A program made the position numbers and the translations under genes. Under the pieces are notes generated by a model, which saw nothing but the letters and a program-made list of their open reading frames with translations, was not told the DNA's origin and did not search any database. From the NCBI GenBank assembly GCA_900074885.1, contig FJUW01000054.1:1-64000 (forward strand): a stretch of 64,000 bases of DNA. Direction: 5' to 3'. This document shows, one piece after another, positions 37,578-48,609 of the stretch (positions within the stretch are counted from its first letter, which is position 1; every line of letters starts with the position of its first letter). Source of the stretch: Rhynchosporium graminicola (taxonomy: Eukaryota; Ascomycota; Leotiomycetes; Helotiales; Ploettnerulaceae).

Positions 37578-39055
37578 AGATAATCTCCTGATTATACTTT
37601 ATAATAACGCTATATATAAAACTCTACCTCTTTAATTACTTCTACTTTACTAGCTTTTTTCTCTAAGTTCTCCGGAGCTTCTAGTAAATCTAGAATATCT
37701 AGAACCGGAACTACTATATCTAACTCCTTACTTAAATCTGCTAATATAGCTCTAGTAATAGACCGAGTGTAATAGCTAATCCTATAGGTTTTCTTCTTTA
37801 AAGAGAGTCCGGGAGTTTCTAGATCTGACGCTATCTCTGAACTAGAAAGTAAATTCCTCTTTCCCTTAGTATTAGATATTATAGTTTTAAATATAGCTTT
37901 CTTCGTAAATTCCTATATAATACTATTTAATTTCTTTATCTATTTTAATACTATTTTAGCTATTAACTTAGATTTCGTCGAATCGATTATCAGAAGATCT
38001 AAATCCTATATCGCGTTAGTATTATACTAGTATCTAAGGGTTTAAGATCGTAACTTATTACTTTAATAAACTCTAACTCTTTAAAAACTTTCTCTATAGA
38101 ACGCTTTAAAGCTTAAGTCTCTACTAATTATATAGTAATAATCTCTAATATAATAGTAGGAGTAGCAGATTTCGCGAGATAATAGATCTAATTAATAGCT
38201 TTATAAGTAGCTATAATACTACTCTGATTTAGCTCCGCGTCCTTAGCTTCGCTACTAGGAAGTAAACCGGATAAAATAGTATACTCTATATTAATATAAT
38301 TAGGTAACTATAACATATTAGTATATATAATTATATTCAGGTTTAAGTAACTTATATACTTATAACTACTCTTTAATACTGAATAATACTTATAAAGCTT
38401 AGAGTTAAGCTTATTAAATAAGTATAAGAGTTCTAAAATAGGAGTATTATTATACTTTATCTTAAGGAAAGCGCGAATATATTATAGGTAATATATATAA
38501 TACGCCGCCGAAAGAGTACTAGTAAGAACTAATAAAAGTACTATAGGAGTTAGTGTTATAGATCTATAAAACTCCTATATTATACTTAAGGACTATCTCT
38601 AAAACTAAGATAGGAAACTTACTTATATTAAGAGAAGAGTTAATTAGATCGATTAATATATAAGATTATAGCAGATTACTATAGTAGTTAGTAACGATAT
38701 CTACTCTAGGAGCTATATCGTAGTCTAAGGAGAATAAACTTATAAGTTAAAGTAGTTATCGTAATTGAAAAGGAAAGGCTTTAATATTAATAAACCCCTT
38801 CCTTTATATACCTTACGCTCTACTTAAACTTAACTCTTACTATAAATAGATAAAGTAAATACTACTTACAGAAAAATTTAAAAGCTAAAACTAATATAGA
38901 ACTATTAAAGAAAAATAACTAATAAGAACCTAATAAAAAATTTACTACTACTAAAGAGCGGCTAGCGCTTATTACGCGAATATCGACGAAAATAGTTATA
39001 ATAAAGACTAATTCTAGTATAAACTATAACCTTCCGAGCTTAGGGTTAAGCTCTT
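37578..39055 (-). pseudogene. Antisense reading frame of family A, copy in A2
   Basis: Third copy of the minus-strand frame described for A1, uninterrupted by later insertions but broken by RIP stops. It also spans a short A-rich stretch (38,868-38,942) that differs from A1 by transversions and may be low-quality sequence. Confidence 0.4.
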
Positions 39056-39071
39056 CTTAAGGGGGAGGTAA

Positions 39072-39339
39072 TATGACGATAGCTTATCTGAATATTATAT
39101 AAGAAGAAGGATAGATAATAGGGCCTAAGTTCACAGGTATCCCGGTAGAACTAGTATCCGACCCGGTATAGTATCGGACTAGTACTAGTATATATATATA
39201 AGGTGCTTTATACTCTATCTCTCTTCTTCTTCCTTCCTTATCTTTTTGTTTCTTTCGTAGTAGACTATATAAGATCGCTCTTAGCCTCCCTACTCGTTTA
39301 TTCTTACTTATATACCGCCTTAAGTCTTATGTCGTTATA
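39072..39339 (+). repeat. 3' LTR of A2 (268 bp)
   Basis: It starts TATGACGATAGC after a G-rich polypurine tract and ends GTCGTTATA. GAAAG follows. Confidence 0.88.
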
Positions 39340-41309
39340 GAAAGCCAGGTCCTTCCGAGTATAATACTATAGTTTCCGAGAGTAGTAATAAGAAAGGGGG
39401 TAAATGCCTAGATATAGCGATCTACTATTAAGTTAAGTATCATATAGTAACTGATTATACTACTATTAATGCTATTAAAACCTTTAATAGGAATTATATC
39501 TAGTAGAGAATAAATCGAAGGTTTTAGAAAGAAGGAAAGAGATTTAAGAAGAGAATAATTAATAAAATAATATCTATTAGCTCTAGAATTAAGAAGTATA
39601 AGTAACTTATATAAAAGTCTATTCTTAGTAAGAGTAGCACGTATAGTGAACGATTAACTACTAAGAAGCTTCGTAAGGTTAAGATATCATATATCTCGTA
39701 TACTACCTAGGAAAGAGTCTTTCCCTAGGCGTAGTCTTTTACTAGCGGTTTTAGGGTCTCGTTAGTATCTTAAAATACTACTTAGTCGTTATCTAACGAT
39801 TTATTATTAATTCTATCTCTAGTATTAATTTTATTAATACGTTAGAGAGTGTTTAGACGAATTAATAATCGATTAGGAGTAAAGTAACAAGTAGCGTTAG
39901 AAGGCGATTATACACGAGATATATCGCTTCGTGCAGAGTATTAGTATAAGGAACCGTTTTCCCGAGGGAGTATATTAGTAATAGTAGTAAAAGAGTCTTT
40001 TAGACTAAATTTAGTATAAGTCTTTAGAGAGTTAGAAGAAGAGGAGCTTTCGTTATATCGTTAAGAGGAGGTATTAATAAGGTATTCCCGAGTCGCGCTA
40101 GCTTTAGCTGAAGACTCGGAATAGTAGGTCTTTTCGATAAAGTAACCTTAATCTTTAGCTTATATAGCTTTAACGTATTCTTCTAGTGTTCTTAACGTTC
40201 TATACTATTAGAAGAGCTATTTCCGAAGCCGTAAAGGTAGCTTCTCCTATAAGTCTATTTTCAGAGTCGATTAATTATTTATACTAGCTTTACGAGCTAG
40301 CGTACGGAATTCCTAGTAGAACGTCTAAAAGGTCTATTTATACTCTATCTTTAGTACTAAATAGCTAGCTCTTATAGTTTACTAATTATATAAGTTTAAT
40401 AAGAAGGAGATAAGTTAAGTAATTATATTAAGTGAATCGATTATATTGCCTTCCTTATTATATTCTAGTTCTAGGAATAAGAGTTCTAGGTAATATTTAG
40501 CTATTCCTTCCGTTTAATTAAGTAACTAATCTTTATAGTGATCTTCGTTAAGGAAATAGCTAGAGTAGCGCCGGAGAGCGTTACGTATCTATACTTCCTA
40601 GAGTTTTGGAGAGTAATCGATTCTATTAGAGAGTTTATTTAGAAGGTTCGGAATCTTCTTAATACGAGTTACATAAGATATAGAAGAAATTCCACTTATA
40701 GAGTATTCTCTACGAGAGTTTTCTTTAATTAATAATAGAGGAGGAGTTAGCGACTGAGGATGTCGAAAGATATAGATTTAGCAGTACGAGTAGCTATCGT
40801 TTAGCGTACTTCATATAGTTTAATCTGTAATTATCGTAATTGATCTGCTATATCCTTCTTTAATTATATTTCCTCCGCGAGCTTTCTTTCTGCCTCTTGC
40901 AGCTAGTAAGCACGATCTTCCTATGAGTTACTTATAGTTACTATTACTATAGGGGTATTATCAGGGAGGTTTAGTAACTTAGTGAGTTCGTTGATTATAG
41001 TAAGAGTTAGAGAGCTTAACTCGGATAAAGCGTTATCGCGAGCACTTTCTACTATAGAGAGAGGTAGATTACAGCGAGTATTACGAGTCGCCGAAGAATA
41101 GGAAGTAGAAGTAGAGGGAGTTAGAGAACTAGTCGTCGATTTATCGGACTTAAGTTACTTCTATTTAGGTACTATTCTTCAAGTTTATACTTAGTATAGG
41201 CCTTCTCTATATAGTGTAGTCTCCTGCGTTTAGTAGCTCTAAGCATAGAGGTATAATATAAGTAGATATTTACTATCTTCCTAGATGTAAGTAAAAGAGT
41301 TATAGATAA

Positions 41310-41545
41310 TATAACGCTTACTCTAGAAAGGTCTCACGTATTAGCTAATAGGTAAGACCTTATATTATATAGAATATAAAGTAGTAAGAATCAACTTAGA
41401 ATCTATAACTAAAGAGCTAAGAAGTAGAAGAGAGGAGAGAAAGTATATATAAAAGGGGCTCTCGGTAATCTCGCTTAGTATACCCAATTAGGAGTACTTG
41501 CTGGTCCCACCAAGTCCATGCTAGTTACATGCCACAACCGTCACA
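41310..41545 (-). repeat. 5' LTR of B2 (236 bp)
   Basis: It reads TATAACGC at the left and ends CCGTCACA at the right, next to AGTAG. The outer 50 bases (from about 41,495) keep normal CA/TG content while the inner part is RIP-mutated. Confidence 0.86.
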
Positions 41546-41550
41546 AGTAG

Positions 41551-43030
41551 TAATTCTGAGGAGGTATTATTTACGCTGAAAACGTTTCTTCATAAGCTCT
41601 TACTACCCCCTAAAGCTTCTATAGCTTCGTAATTCGACTTCGCATTAAGATATTTATAGAGCAAGAGTATAGTATAGCTATAATATCAGAGATAACGATT
41701 AGAGAGGGAATAGAGCTTAGAATTAAAGCTAGAGTCTTAAAGGTTATAAAGATGAATTTAAAGGTATTTAAGAAGTAGTATAATCAGTAAGAAGTATAAT
41801 AAACTATAGAAGAGGAGGAGAAGGATAAGAAGAAGGAGGAGAAGGAGGAGGAATAGAGAGCAAATTTCTAGTAATTATAGCTATTTATATGCCTTCTTCT
41901 TCTTCTTCTTCTTCTTTAAGACCTTAGTACCTATAATAGCGAAAATATGCCCTTACTCTACGTTAAGCTTCAGCTCTAATTCCAACTATACGTATAGCTA
42001 GTATTAAGAAGCTTTTAAACTCCTCCTAGGTATACTATTTCCAACTCTAATTTCTTCTAATCAACGCCTTTAGATCTACGAAACTCTCTTTAATTAAGTT
42101 GAAAAAGAGGAAATATAATAGGAGATAATAAAGCTAAAGACAGAAAGTAGAAAATAAGATAGCAACTTTAGGAGCTCTATAGATAGAGGCGTTATCTATA
42201 ATAATAACTCTAATTCTAAGCTTAATATACTCCGGTAAGATACTCTTTTCAAGCTATTAAGTAAAGATCTCTATAGTAATAGAGCCTTAGAAGATAAAAA
42301 GCTAATAATACCCTCTTATAGAGTATACCGGTAATATTAACTACCTTATCGACCTTTTTAGAACCCTCGATACCTCTACTAGAGCTCCTCTTAGAGCCTA
42401 ACCTCTCCTTCTTTCTGCTATATGTTTATTATAAGCAGATTTATCGATAAAGTAAAAGTAGTAAGAATTCCAGAATACTATCTTACGCCTCTAAGTAGCG
42501 ATTAATTCGTCGTTTCATTAGGCCGCAGATACTAAAAGTACTTTCTTAGTATATTTGATTTGTTTAAGAGCTTTAGAGACTTGATTAATCGATATATCAA
42601 TATCGTAAGCTTCGTAAAAGTAAGTAGTAATCTTATCTAAGTACAGATCTGGATCTCTCTCTAATAGAGCTATAATATATAGCTCTATATCATCAGTTAT
42701 TACTAGCTAAGGACCTCTCCGGTATCGATTTAGAGCCTCATCTTATTAGATTTGACGATTTCGCTAGTAAATTATCTTATATATTATTCTATACTCTCTT
42801 ACTAAGGCGCGCAGGTTAAGATTCTCTCCTGAATATAGTACTTGATCGATTTAGTGTATTTTCTATACTAGCAGATTAGGAGCTATGATATTAACGTTAT
42901 AGCAGACTTAATATATACTCTATAGATCAAGAGCTTCAAAAAGACATAGTTTAGAAGCAAATCAGTATAGTAATCATAGAGCTTTAGTAGTTTCTAGTTC
43001 TGATAATTATAGTATATTAATATTTAGTGG
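41551..43030 (-). mobile_element. Tc1/mariner-type DNA transposon relic
   Basis: This is the last RIP-mutated stretch before the gene-rich part. It contains a degraded DDE transposase on the minus strand. I could not identify terminal inverted repeats or a TA duplication, so the limits are only those of the mutated block. The right border coincides with the change to normal composition. Confidence 0.6.
41890..42960 (-). pseudogene. Tc1/mariner DDE transposase, inactivated by RIP
   Basis: The minus-strand translation shows a helix-turn-helix-like N-terminus and then the DDE core. The first Asp is in FIDKSAYNKHIAERR (near 42,440), the second in IIIDNASIYRAP (near 42,190), followed by YYLLLYFLFFNLIKESF with the catalytic acid Glu (near 42,090). 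The C-terminus ends in a poly-Glu run from a GAA/GAG tract (41,900-41,925). Stops and changes such as Pro to Leu fit RIP. The spacing of motifs fits the DDE_3 family of fungal Tc1-like transposases. Confidence 0.75.
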
Positions 43031-44150
43031 GGTTCATGCCAAAAGGCGGTGTACCGGCGTTATTTACTGAAGAATCACGCTAAACCGAAGAATAGCTTAT
43101 AACCAGGTCCAACCACACGACCTTGCTGTGATCAAAGCATTTTGCGGTTGCGCTTGCCACTCGCAGTTCCCATTTGCATCTGAGACATTGCTCCGCCTCA
43201 TACATTAAGCATTCGGTCGGGACTGATGAATGTTTCGGGATCCCGTTACCATAGTCGGGATTAGTATATTAGTATTTTCGGTCCCTCTCGTATGGCTTGG
43301 AGTAGCGCTTGAACAACACCCACCAAACAGCGGCCCGGGACGTGTTCGCCGCATGATTAGTAGATGGGTCCTCATTCTCCCGAGATATCTTGACTCAATT
43401 TACCGAGACAGAAGTTGGATATGCATATTCTATTCTCTATATTATATTGAGCTATTTATGGATCCCCCTTTTATCTTTTTCTGGTCACGTGAAACGCCCT
43501 GATTGGCTGCATCTACGCGTGACGCGGTGCACGGCCGAAAAGGAGGAACACGAAAATCTTACTCACGCCCGAATCAAAACAGCCCCGAAGCTTGCGTAGG
43601 GCAGCTGTTTGTGAGGACCCCTAAGTATAAATAAGTACTTTCTACGTACTTTCTTTATAGACTGCGCGAAGCAAGGTCCCTCAGCCCCGAAGCTTGCGAA
43701 GGGCCGCCGAGGAGTAGACCTTGTCATATCATACTGATACCCACCTAAAGGTATAGAGCGGGTAGAGAGGAGCCAGCGATAGAAGCCAGCGATAGGAGCA
43801 AGTCTGGAGTTGGGTTCTACAAAATTGGAGCATACTCCGTAGGTAGTACTGTAGGTATTTAAGAGCGTACGACAAACACTGTGAAGGTACAGGTTGAAGT
43901 AACGGAGATATCAATGTACTTTCTCATTATTCGTACTGCATCACGATCATAATCAGGTCTGTCTGTAAGTGATAGTCAGTCTGAAAGACTGCATCAACTG
44001 ACTGGAACGATCTTTTTATACTGCCAATTTAGTGCCAGATTGCCTCGATCACAATAGCTACATAGATAGTTCATAGGTAGGTATCTAGAGGTATTTACAC
44101 TTCCCAAAACTAATTAGATCAACCAGGACTCAACGGTACCTAAACCTTTT
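43031..44150. other. Non-coding stretch at the border of the gene-rich part
   Basis: Base composition is normal from about 43,090. Two overlapping short open frames at 43,230-43,599 show no recognisable domain and I do not call them genes. A 23-bp direct repeat (43,580-43,602 and 43,682-43,704) and a 14-bp tandem repeat around 43,768-43,795 are present. No tRNA or other RNA gene is seen. Confidence 0.5.
43580..43704. repeat. 23-bp direct repeat pair, 102 bp apart
   Basis: CAGCCCCGAAGCTTGCG followed by TAGGGC in the first copy (43,580-43,602) and AAGGGC in the second (43,682-43,704). The bases between include GTACTTTCTAC/GTACTTTCTTT. It could be the trace of a small insertion. Unknown. Confidence 0.6.
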
Positions 44151-45146
44151 ACGTACTAGTCCTACCGGTAGCTCGCGGGCCGCCCAAACTATCCGACCTG
44201 CCCCTCGCTCTCATTAAGCTCAACCTTACAACAACAACCAAACCCTCGATTCGTCTACTCATCTCCCTCTCCTCGCCTCCGCTCTTCATTTCCTGCCACA
44301 ACTCTGTTCTCGGAAGCGTCTATATCCTATATATTTCTGACTACTCTATCTGCATCTACCCTTCCAGCCTTCCCTTGCCTTTTCCCCGACCCGGTCCACA
44401 TGCAATACTACGCCGGCGAAACCAGATGAGATGTTGACTGCCACACTGCAAGATACCACCCAATCAATGACCTGACACTGAGACCCCAGGTTAGAGCCCT
44501 GGCTGCCTGTCACCACCACCCTTGAACGCTCGCCTCCAAATTCACACCCATACATTCATTCCACTTCTGGTTGAATCCTCAAGTCCGTTCGTTCAGTGGC
44601 TTTCGACAATCCCTGTGACAGTGGCAGTCTCTCGTCTTATCCACCCTGGTGATCTGCGGACGAGGCCCCACGCTTCTTGTTCGCAAGCAATACCCAAACC
44701 AGCGATTGTGATTTTCGGCTACATCTATATCAGAATATCCATTCTGATATAGAGCTCCTTTGGATCCTACAGCTCCATTTCGAGATTGAAAGGGCATGCT
44801 AGATATAAGAACGAATTGCCAACCCGCGAGAAGAAACCCATTTGTGTATGCAAGTTCCTCCCAGACATCTTCCTTGTACTCCTCAATTCCATCGGCGATT
44901 CCACGATTTTTTCAAGGGACGTACTACGTGACAACCTTCCTCAACGACCTCTCCGATATTACACCAACACTCTTCGTCATACATTACGAACTCGCCACCA
45001 TACAAATAGCTCTATACACCCGTGTTGTCCTGATTTTTCTCAGTCAAAGATTCTTTATTTACCTTGACTGTGGTTAAAGGAAGGTTGTGTCGTCTCCTCG
45101 TGGAGGGCTGAGATATCTTTTTAGAGATACAGAGCCAGCCTTTACA
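44150..45146 (+). promoter_or_regulatory. Pyrimidine-rich leader and promoter region of the PAS gene
   Basis: CT-rich tracts (44,200-44,310, 44,350-44,395) and several short upstream ATGs precede the start codon. This is typical of long 5' leaders of fungal regulatory genes. Transcription start and leader introns cannot be placed. The many small open frames on both strands here are not supported as genes. Confidence 0.4.
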
Positions 45147-47054
45147 ATGGAGACTACTTTTATGACAATCCACAGTTAGTACTCATGATACTTAATCCAA
45201 CGGCAGCACCGTTCTAATTACAATCGGCAGATCTTAGCCCAGAAGCCAACATATTGTTTGCTTCCGACTCTATCGTTGATATCTTGGGCTTTCAGTCAGA
45301 AGAAGTCATTGGCAGATCGAGTTTCGATTACTTTCATCCTGATGAGGTCCCCATGGCCAGGACTATCCACGAACGTGGTGTTCTGATGGACAAGGCTGCT
45401 GTTCTCCATTACGCTCGAATTCGAAACCGGACTGGCCAGTGGGTCGGCTGCGAGTGTGTGTTCACAATCGTCTATGAAGTCCTAGTCGCTTGCACTAGTA
45501 TCTACAGAGGAGATGTGAATAACGAACGTAAGGACTTGACGTTATCATAATTGACCGCATGTAGACTAAACTTTATGGCCAGGCCGAGCTTTACAAGCTC
45601 CTGCAATTCGCCGTCTCTTCGCATCTTCCCCAAGAGACCCGCGCTACCACATGCTAGAGCACTTATCTGCCAAGTTCAGGGCACCGCCCCAAGCTTCCCT
45701 TCTGGAACCCCGAGCTGCTCTAATCCTAAACAGATTCACCAGGACCCTCACTGTCATGTACGCTACGAATGCTGTTAGCAGCATCCTTGGTATATCTCCT
45801 GAAGAATTGAAGGACAAAAGTTTCTACGAGTGCATGCAGGAAAACTGTCTGGCTGGGGCAATTCGCTGCCTGGAAAGTGCAAAAGCCAACGATTCCATCG
45901 CATACCTTCGATTTCAGTATCGGAACCCTCGTACAGAGGAAGACATGGATGCAGATATGCGTGAGGCTAGTCAAAGCAGCGACTCTGAGGACGGAGGTGT
46001 TGAACTTCATGGACACATGGATGTAGATTTCAGCCCGGTCAGAGAGAGCGGCATTTCTGCTGGTGTAGCTACTGAGACTCCTGGAAATGGGGAATCCTCC
46101 AACGCGCCAGCACCCAATCACCTCAGTGCCAGTACACGGACATCTTCGGGAGAAAGTACAGATCTGGGACAGGATTCAGCTCATGCTATTTTTGACCAGG
46201 CTCGAGCATCTCGATCGTCGACATCGTCTTCAGCACTCGTGTCTCCTGAGGCGCGAGTCCAGCGACGTAATGCACGCCTTCCGAGGTCTGCTGCTGCACC
46301 TTCTCCTGCACCAATCGAGATTGAAGCTGTTGTTTCTTGCACATCCGACGGACTAGTCGTAGTACTACGGAGAGCTCGACCAGTTATTCCATCTCTTCAG
46401 TTGCCTATTCAAACTGTCCAAGCTCCACAATACGCAAATGGTCTATTTGCTGCCCCTTGGGCTGCAAACCCGATTCAAACTCATATGTACCAGCCTGACC
46501 GCCGGTTTCCTTTCCAGCACGGCATAGGCGCTGCCCAGCTTCCGCCCGGTGGACCACCCCTGGCCGAGTTCATGAACTCGATTCGTGAGGTCGCTGTCTT
46601 CGCTTGGTCATTGACAGGTATCAATGGAAACATTGCTTCCTACAGCCGAGGAATTCCTCGAGGCGAGAGTCAGCCCCCAGGTGGACTTCCAATTTGGGAT
46701 CCTTATGGCCAGCCAAGTATTGGTTATGTTCCACCGGAGAATCAAGCAGCAAAGAGATGGTCGCGACTAGATGAGAAAACCAGCGAGTCTGGTAGTGTGG
46801 ATCAGGTGTTTTACCAACACTCCCGGCAGACACAACTTCTCGAATTGCAAGGATATAGGCATGATTATTCAATGGCTCCTAGCCACTCTGGGTCGATGAT
46901 GGGACGACCTGCTCCGGCCTATACTTATGGACCACAACCTGTTCATAGCCCAGGGCATCGTAACTGGGGAGTAGGCCCGTCAGCAGCCCAGCAGTCACAT
47001 GGCTCCCAGGGCCCACAACAACCCACGTTTGAGAATCGAAATCCGTGGTACTAG
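45147..47054 (+). CDS. Protein with two PAS domains
   Basis: Three exons: 45,147-45,174, 45,231-45,527 and 45,583-47,054, with introns of 56 and 55 bases (GTTAGT...CAG; GTAAGG...CAG with ACTAAAC before the acceptor). The product is 598 residues. A first PAS domain (about residues 10-105) has the typical ASDSIVDILGF and YFHPDE motifs. A second lies at about 140-230. Then come an acidic Ser stretch (QSSDSEDGG) and a long low-complexity tail rich in Pro, Gly and Ser. There is no zinc finger, kinase or GAF domain, so it is not a complete White-collar-type photoreceptor. The family is widespread in filamentous ascomycetes as an uncharacterised PAS protein. A sensory or protein-interaction role is inferred. 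The spliced start METTFMTIH brings the first PAS strand into frame. Confidence 0.85.
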
Positions 47055-47531
47055 CATCATACTTGAGGGAGATAATGATAATCTAAATGTATTTTTTTCT
47101 AGCTCTGCATGCTGATTGCAACCTCCGGGTACCGGCGTTGGAGCTGCGTATGTCTCGATGTATCCGTAGCACTTACGAATGTGCCACTGCCTTGACATTG
47201 GAATCTTCCATGTGCGTGTGACTTTGCTGTAAATAAGACTGTGTTCAATGCAAACACAAGACCGAAGATCTTGAACGTGTAATTTGGTACTGCCGGGAAA
47301 TGACGCTAATAGGTTTACACTTCCTCTTTGAGCTTAGAGCTCCCGTGGCTTGGCAGTCGACGCGCAATTGAGGAAACCGTGGATCCAAGCTCTACCCAGT
47401 CAAGTTGAACATCAGCTTCAGCCTTTAACCACAACTTTCGTAATCACGTCCCCCAGTTCACAAATCATTGCGAGAAGTAAAACTGCAGAGGCTTCCATAC
47501 TTCAGCTTCACAAGCTGTACTCAACAACGAA
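47055..47531. other. Intergenic stretch between the PAS and Yip1-domain genes
   Basis: Holds the 3' end of the PAS gene and the promoter of the next gene. No other gene is seen. Confidence 0.6.
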
Positions 47532-48609
47532 ATGGCGTCCTCCTCGAACCCTTACGAACATTACAACCAACCCCATATTGAAGACGATGACCTGATAGAT
47601 CCAGATGATGGTATGTCGCTGTTTCCTTCCTGGAGACAAATTACAGTATACAAGAAGAATGTTCTCAATTAATCTCTCCCAGCAAACTTGGACGACCTGG
47701 ACGACCCTCTTCAACCTTCACAGACCCATTCCTCTCGCGCGCCCCTAGTATCAGGCAACATAAACAGCGGATCTTCCTCCTCCGCACCCCTCAACGAATC
47801 GTACCTCACATCACGAATCCCAGGTGAAGACCGCCGCGCACCGACCAACACAATCGACGAGTCAGTATGGGACACACTCAGCCGGGATCTCCTCGCCGTC
47901 TGGTCCAAGATGCGCGAAGTCCTGTGGCCAAAATACCTCTTCGGAGGCTCAATGCTGGAAGGCACGATGTCCTTCCGTGGCGCATATGAGAACATACGTG
48001 GTGCGGGTATTAGTGGTGCGAGGAGTGAGATCATGGGACTTGCGGGCAGAGCGCTGGATCCTGAGACCCTGCTTGCCCAGGGCAACATGAGCGAGGGGCT
48101 TAGGGACTGGGATCTTTGGGGTCCATTGGTGTTTTGTCTATTGCTCAGTCTCTTCTTGAGCTTTAGTGCAGATAAGGAACAGAAAAGTCTGGTGTTCAGT
48201 GGGGTCTTCGCGATGGTTTGGATTGGCGAGGCGGTTGTCACAATGCAGATAAAATTATTGGGAGGAAACATGTGAGTACTTCTTTTCCGTGCGGCTCGGT
48301 AGTCCGAGATTGGCAAAATGGAACTCGGATCCGGAAACTGACTAACATGCTTCTCATAGCTCCTTCGCTCAAAGTGTTTGTATCATTGGATACACCCTCT
48401 TCCCGCTGGTCATCGCAGCCCTGCTCTCGGTTTTCAGACTACCAACCGTAGCTCGGGTACCTGTCTATATCGTCTTGGTCGGCTGGTCTTTAGCAGCAGG
48501 CGTCAGCATTCTCGGCGGAAGTGGCGTGGTGAAAAACAGAGTCGGCATTGCGGTCTATCCACTTTTCGTATTCTACCTAATGTTAGGATGCCTGTGCTTC
48601 ATCAGCTAG
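47532..48609 (+). CDS. YIP4: Yip1-domain Golgi membrane protein, YIPF6/Yip4 type
   Basis: Three exons (47,532-47,610, 47,683-48,271, 48,360-48,609) with introns of 72 and 88 bases (GTATGT...CAG; GTGAGT...TAG) give 305 residues. The N-terminal half is hydrophilic and cytosolic, followed by the family block DLWGPLVFCLLLSLFLSF and further hydrophobic segments, five in all, reaching the C-terminus. WPKYLFG and DWDLWGP are typical of the Yip4/YIPF6 branch. The family binds Rab GTPases with Yif1/Yip1-type partners and acts in ER-Golgi vesicle traffic. The length fits. The second intron splits the codon in front of the fourth segment, and without it the frame would stop at 48,273. The symbol is assigned by family resemblance. 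Confidence 0.85.

Larger units (their letters stand above)
24756..37620 (+). pseudogene. gag-pol of A2, inactivated by RIP and split by B1
   Basis: The internal region starts at 24,756, is interrupted by B1 (24,903-31,972) and resumes at 31,978. The order is as in A1: gag, mutated zinc knuckle near 33,400, protease near 33,710, reverse transcriptase at about 34,560-35,290, RNase H at about 35,480-35,860, integrase at about 36,070-36,870, chromodomain at about 37,270-37,490. A1 and A2 differ mainly by transitions. Confidence 0.8.
24488..39339 (+). mobile_element. Element A2: complete Ty3/gypsy chromodomain retrotransposon inside B2, itself split by B1
   Basis: The 268-bp LTRs (24,488-24,755 and 39,072-39,339) and the duplication GAAAG (24,483-24,487 and 39,340-39,344) define it. 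Without B1 and one TSD copy the element is 7,777 bp, the same as A1. It is heavily RIP-mutated. Confidence 0.92.
20354..41309 (-). pseudogene. gag-pol of B2, inactivated by RIP and split by A2
   Basis: On the minus strand, gag lies at about 39,700-41,300 and protease near 39,560-39,640. After A2, reverse transcriptase lies at about 22,650-23,400, with RNase H, integrase and a chromodomain down to about 20,550. The order and short motifs match B1. Stops are of the RIP type throughout. Confidence 0.75.
20103..41545 (-). mobile_element. Element B2: Ty3/gypsy chromodomain retrotransposon on the minus strand, split by A2
   Basis: The two 236-bp LTRs (20,103-20,338 and 41,310-41,545) and the duplication AGTAG (20,098-20,102 and 41,546-41,550) define one element. 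A2 interrupts it at 24,488-39,339 with the duplication GAAAG. The sequence on the two sides of A2 is continuous in element B1 (around 27,110). Without A2 and one TSD copy it is about 6,585 bp. The minus-strand polypurine tract is at 20,341-20,353. The coding part is broken by RIP. Confidence 0.88.

Noticed and set aside
43230..43599. Two overlapping frames of 90 and 69 codons
   Set aside because: They overlap in different phases, show no domain, and have no splice partners that extend them.
47711..48316. 201-codon minus-strand frame
   Set aside because: It lies opposite the Yip1-domain gene, whose spliced product is a clear family member.
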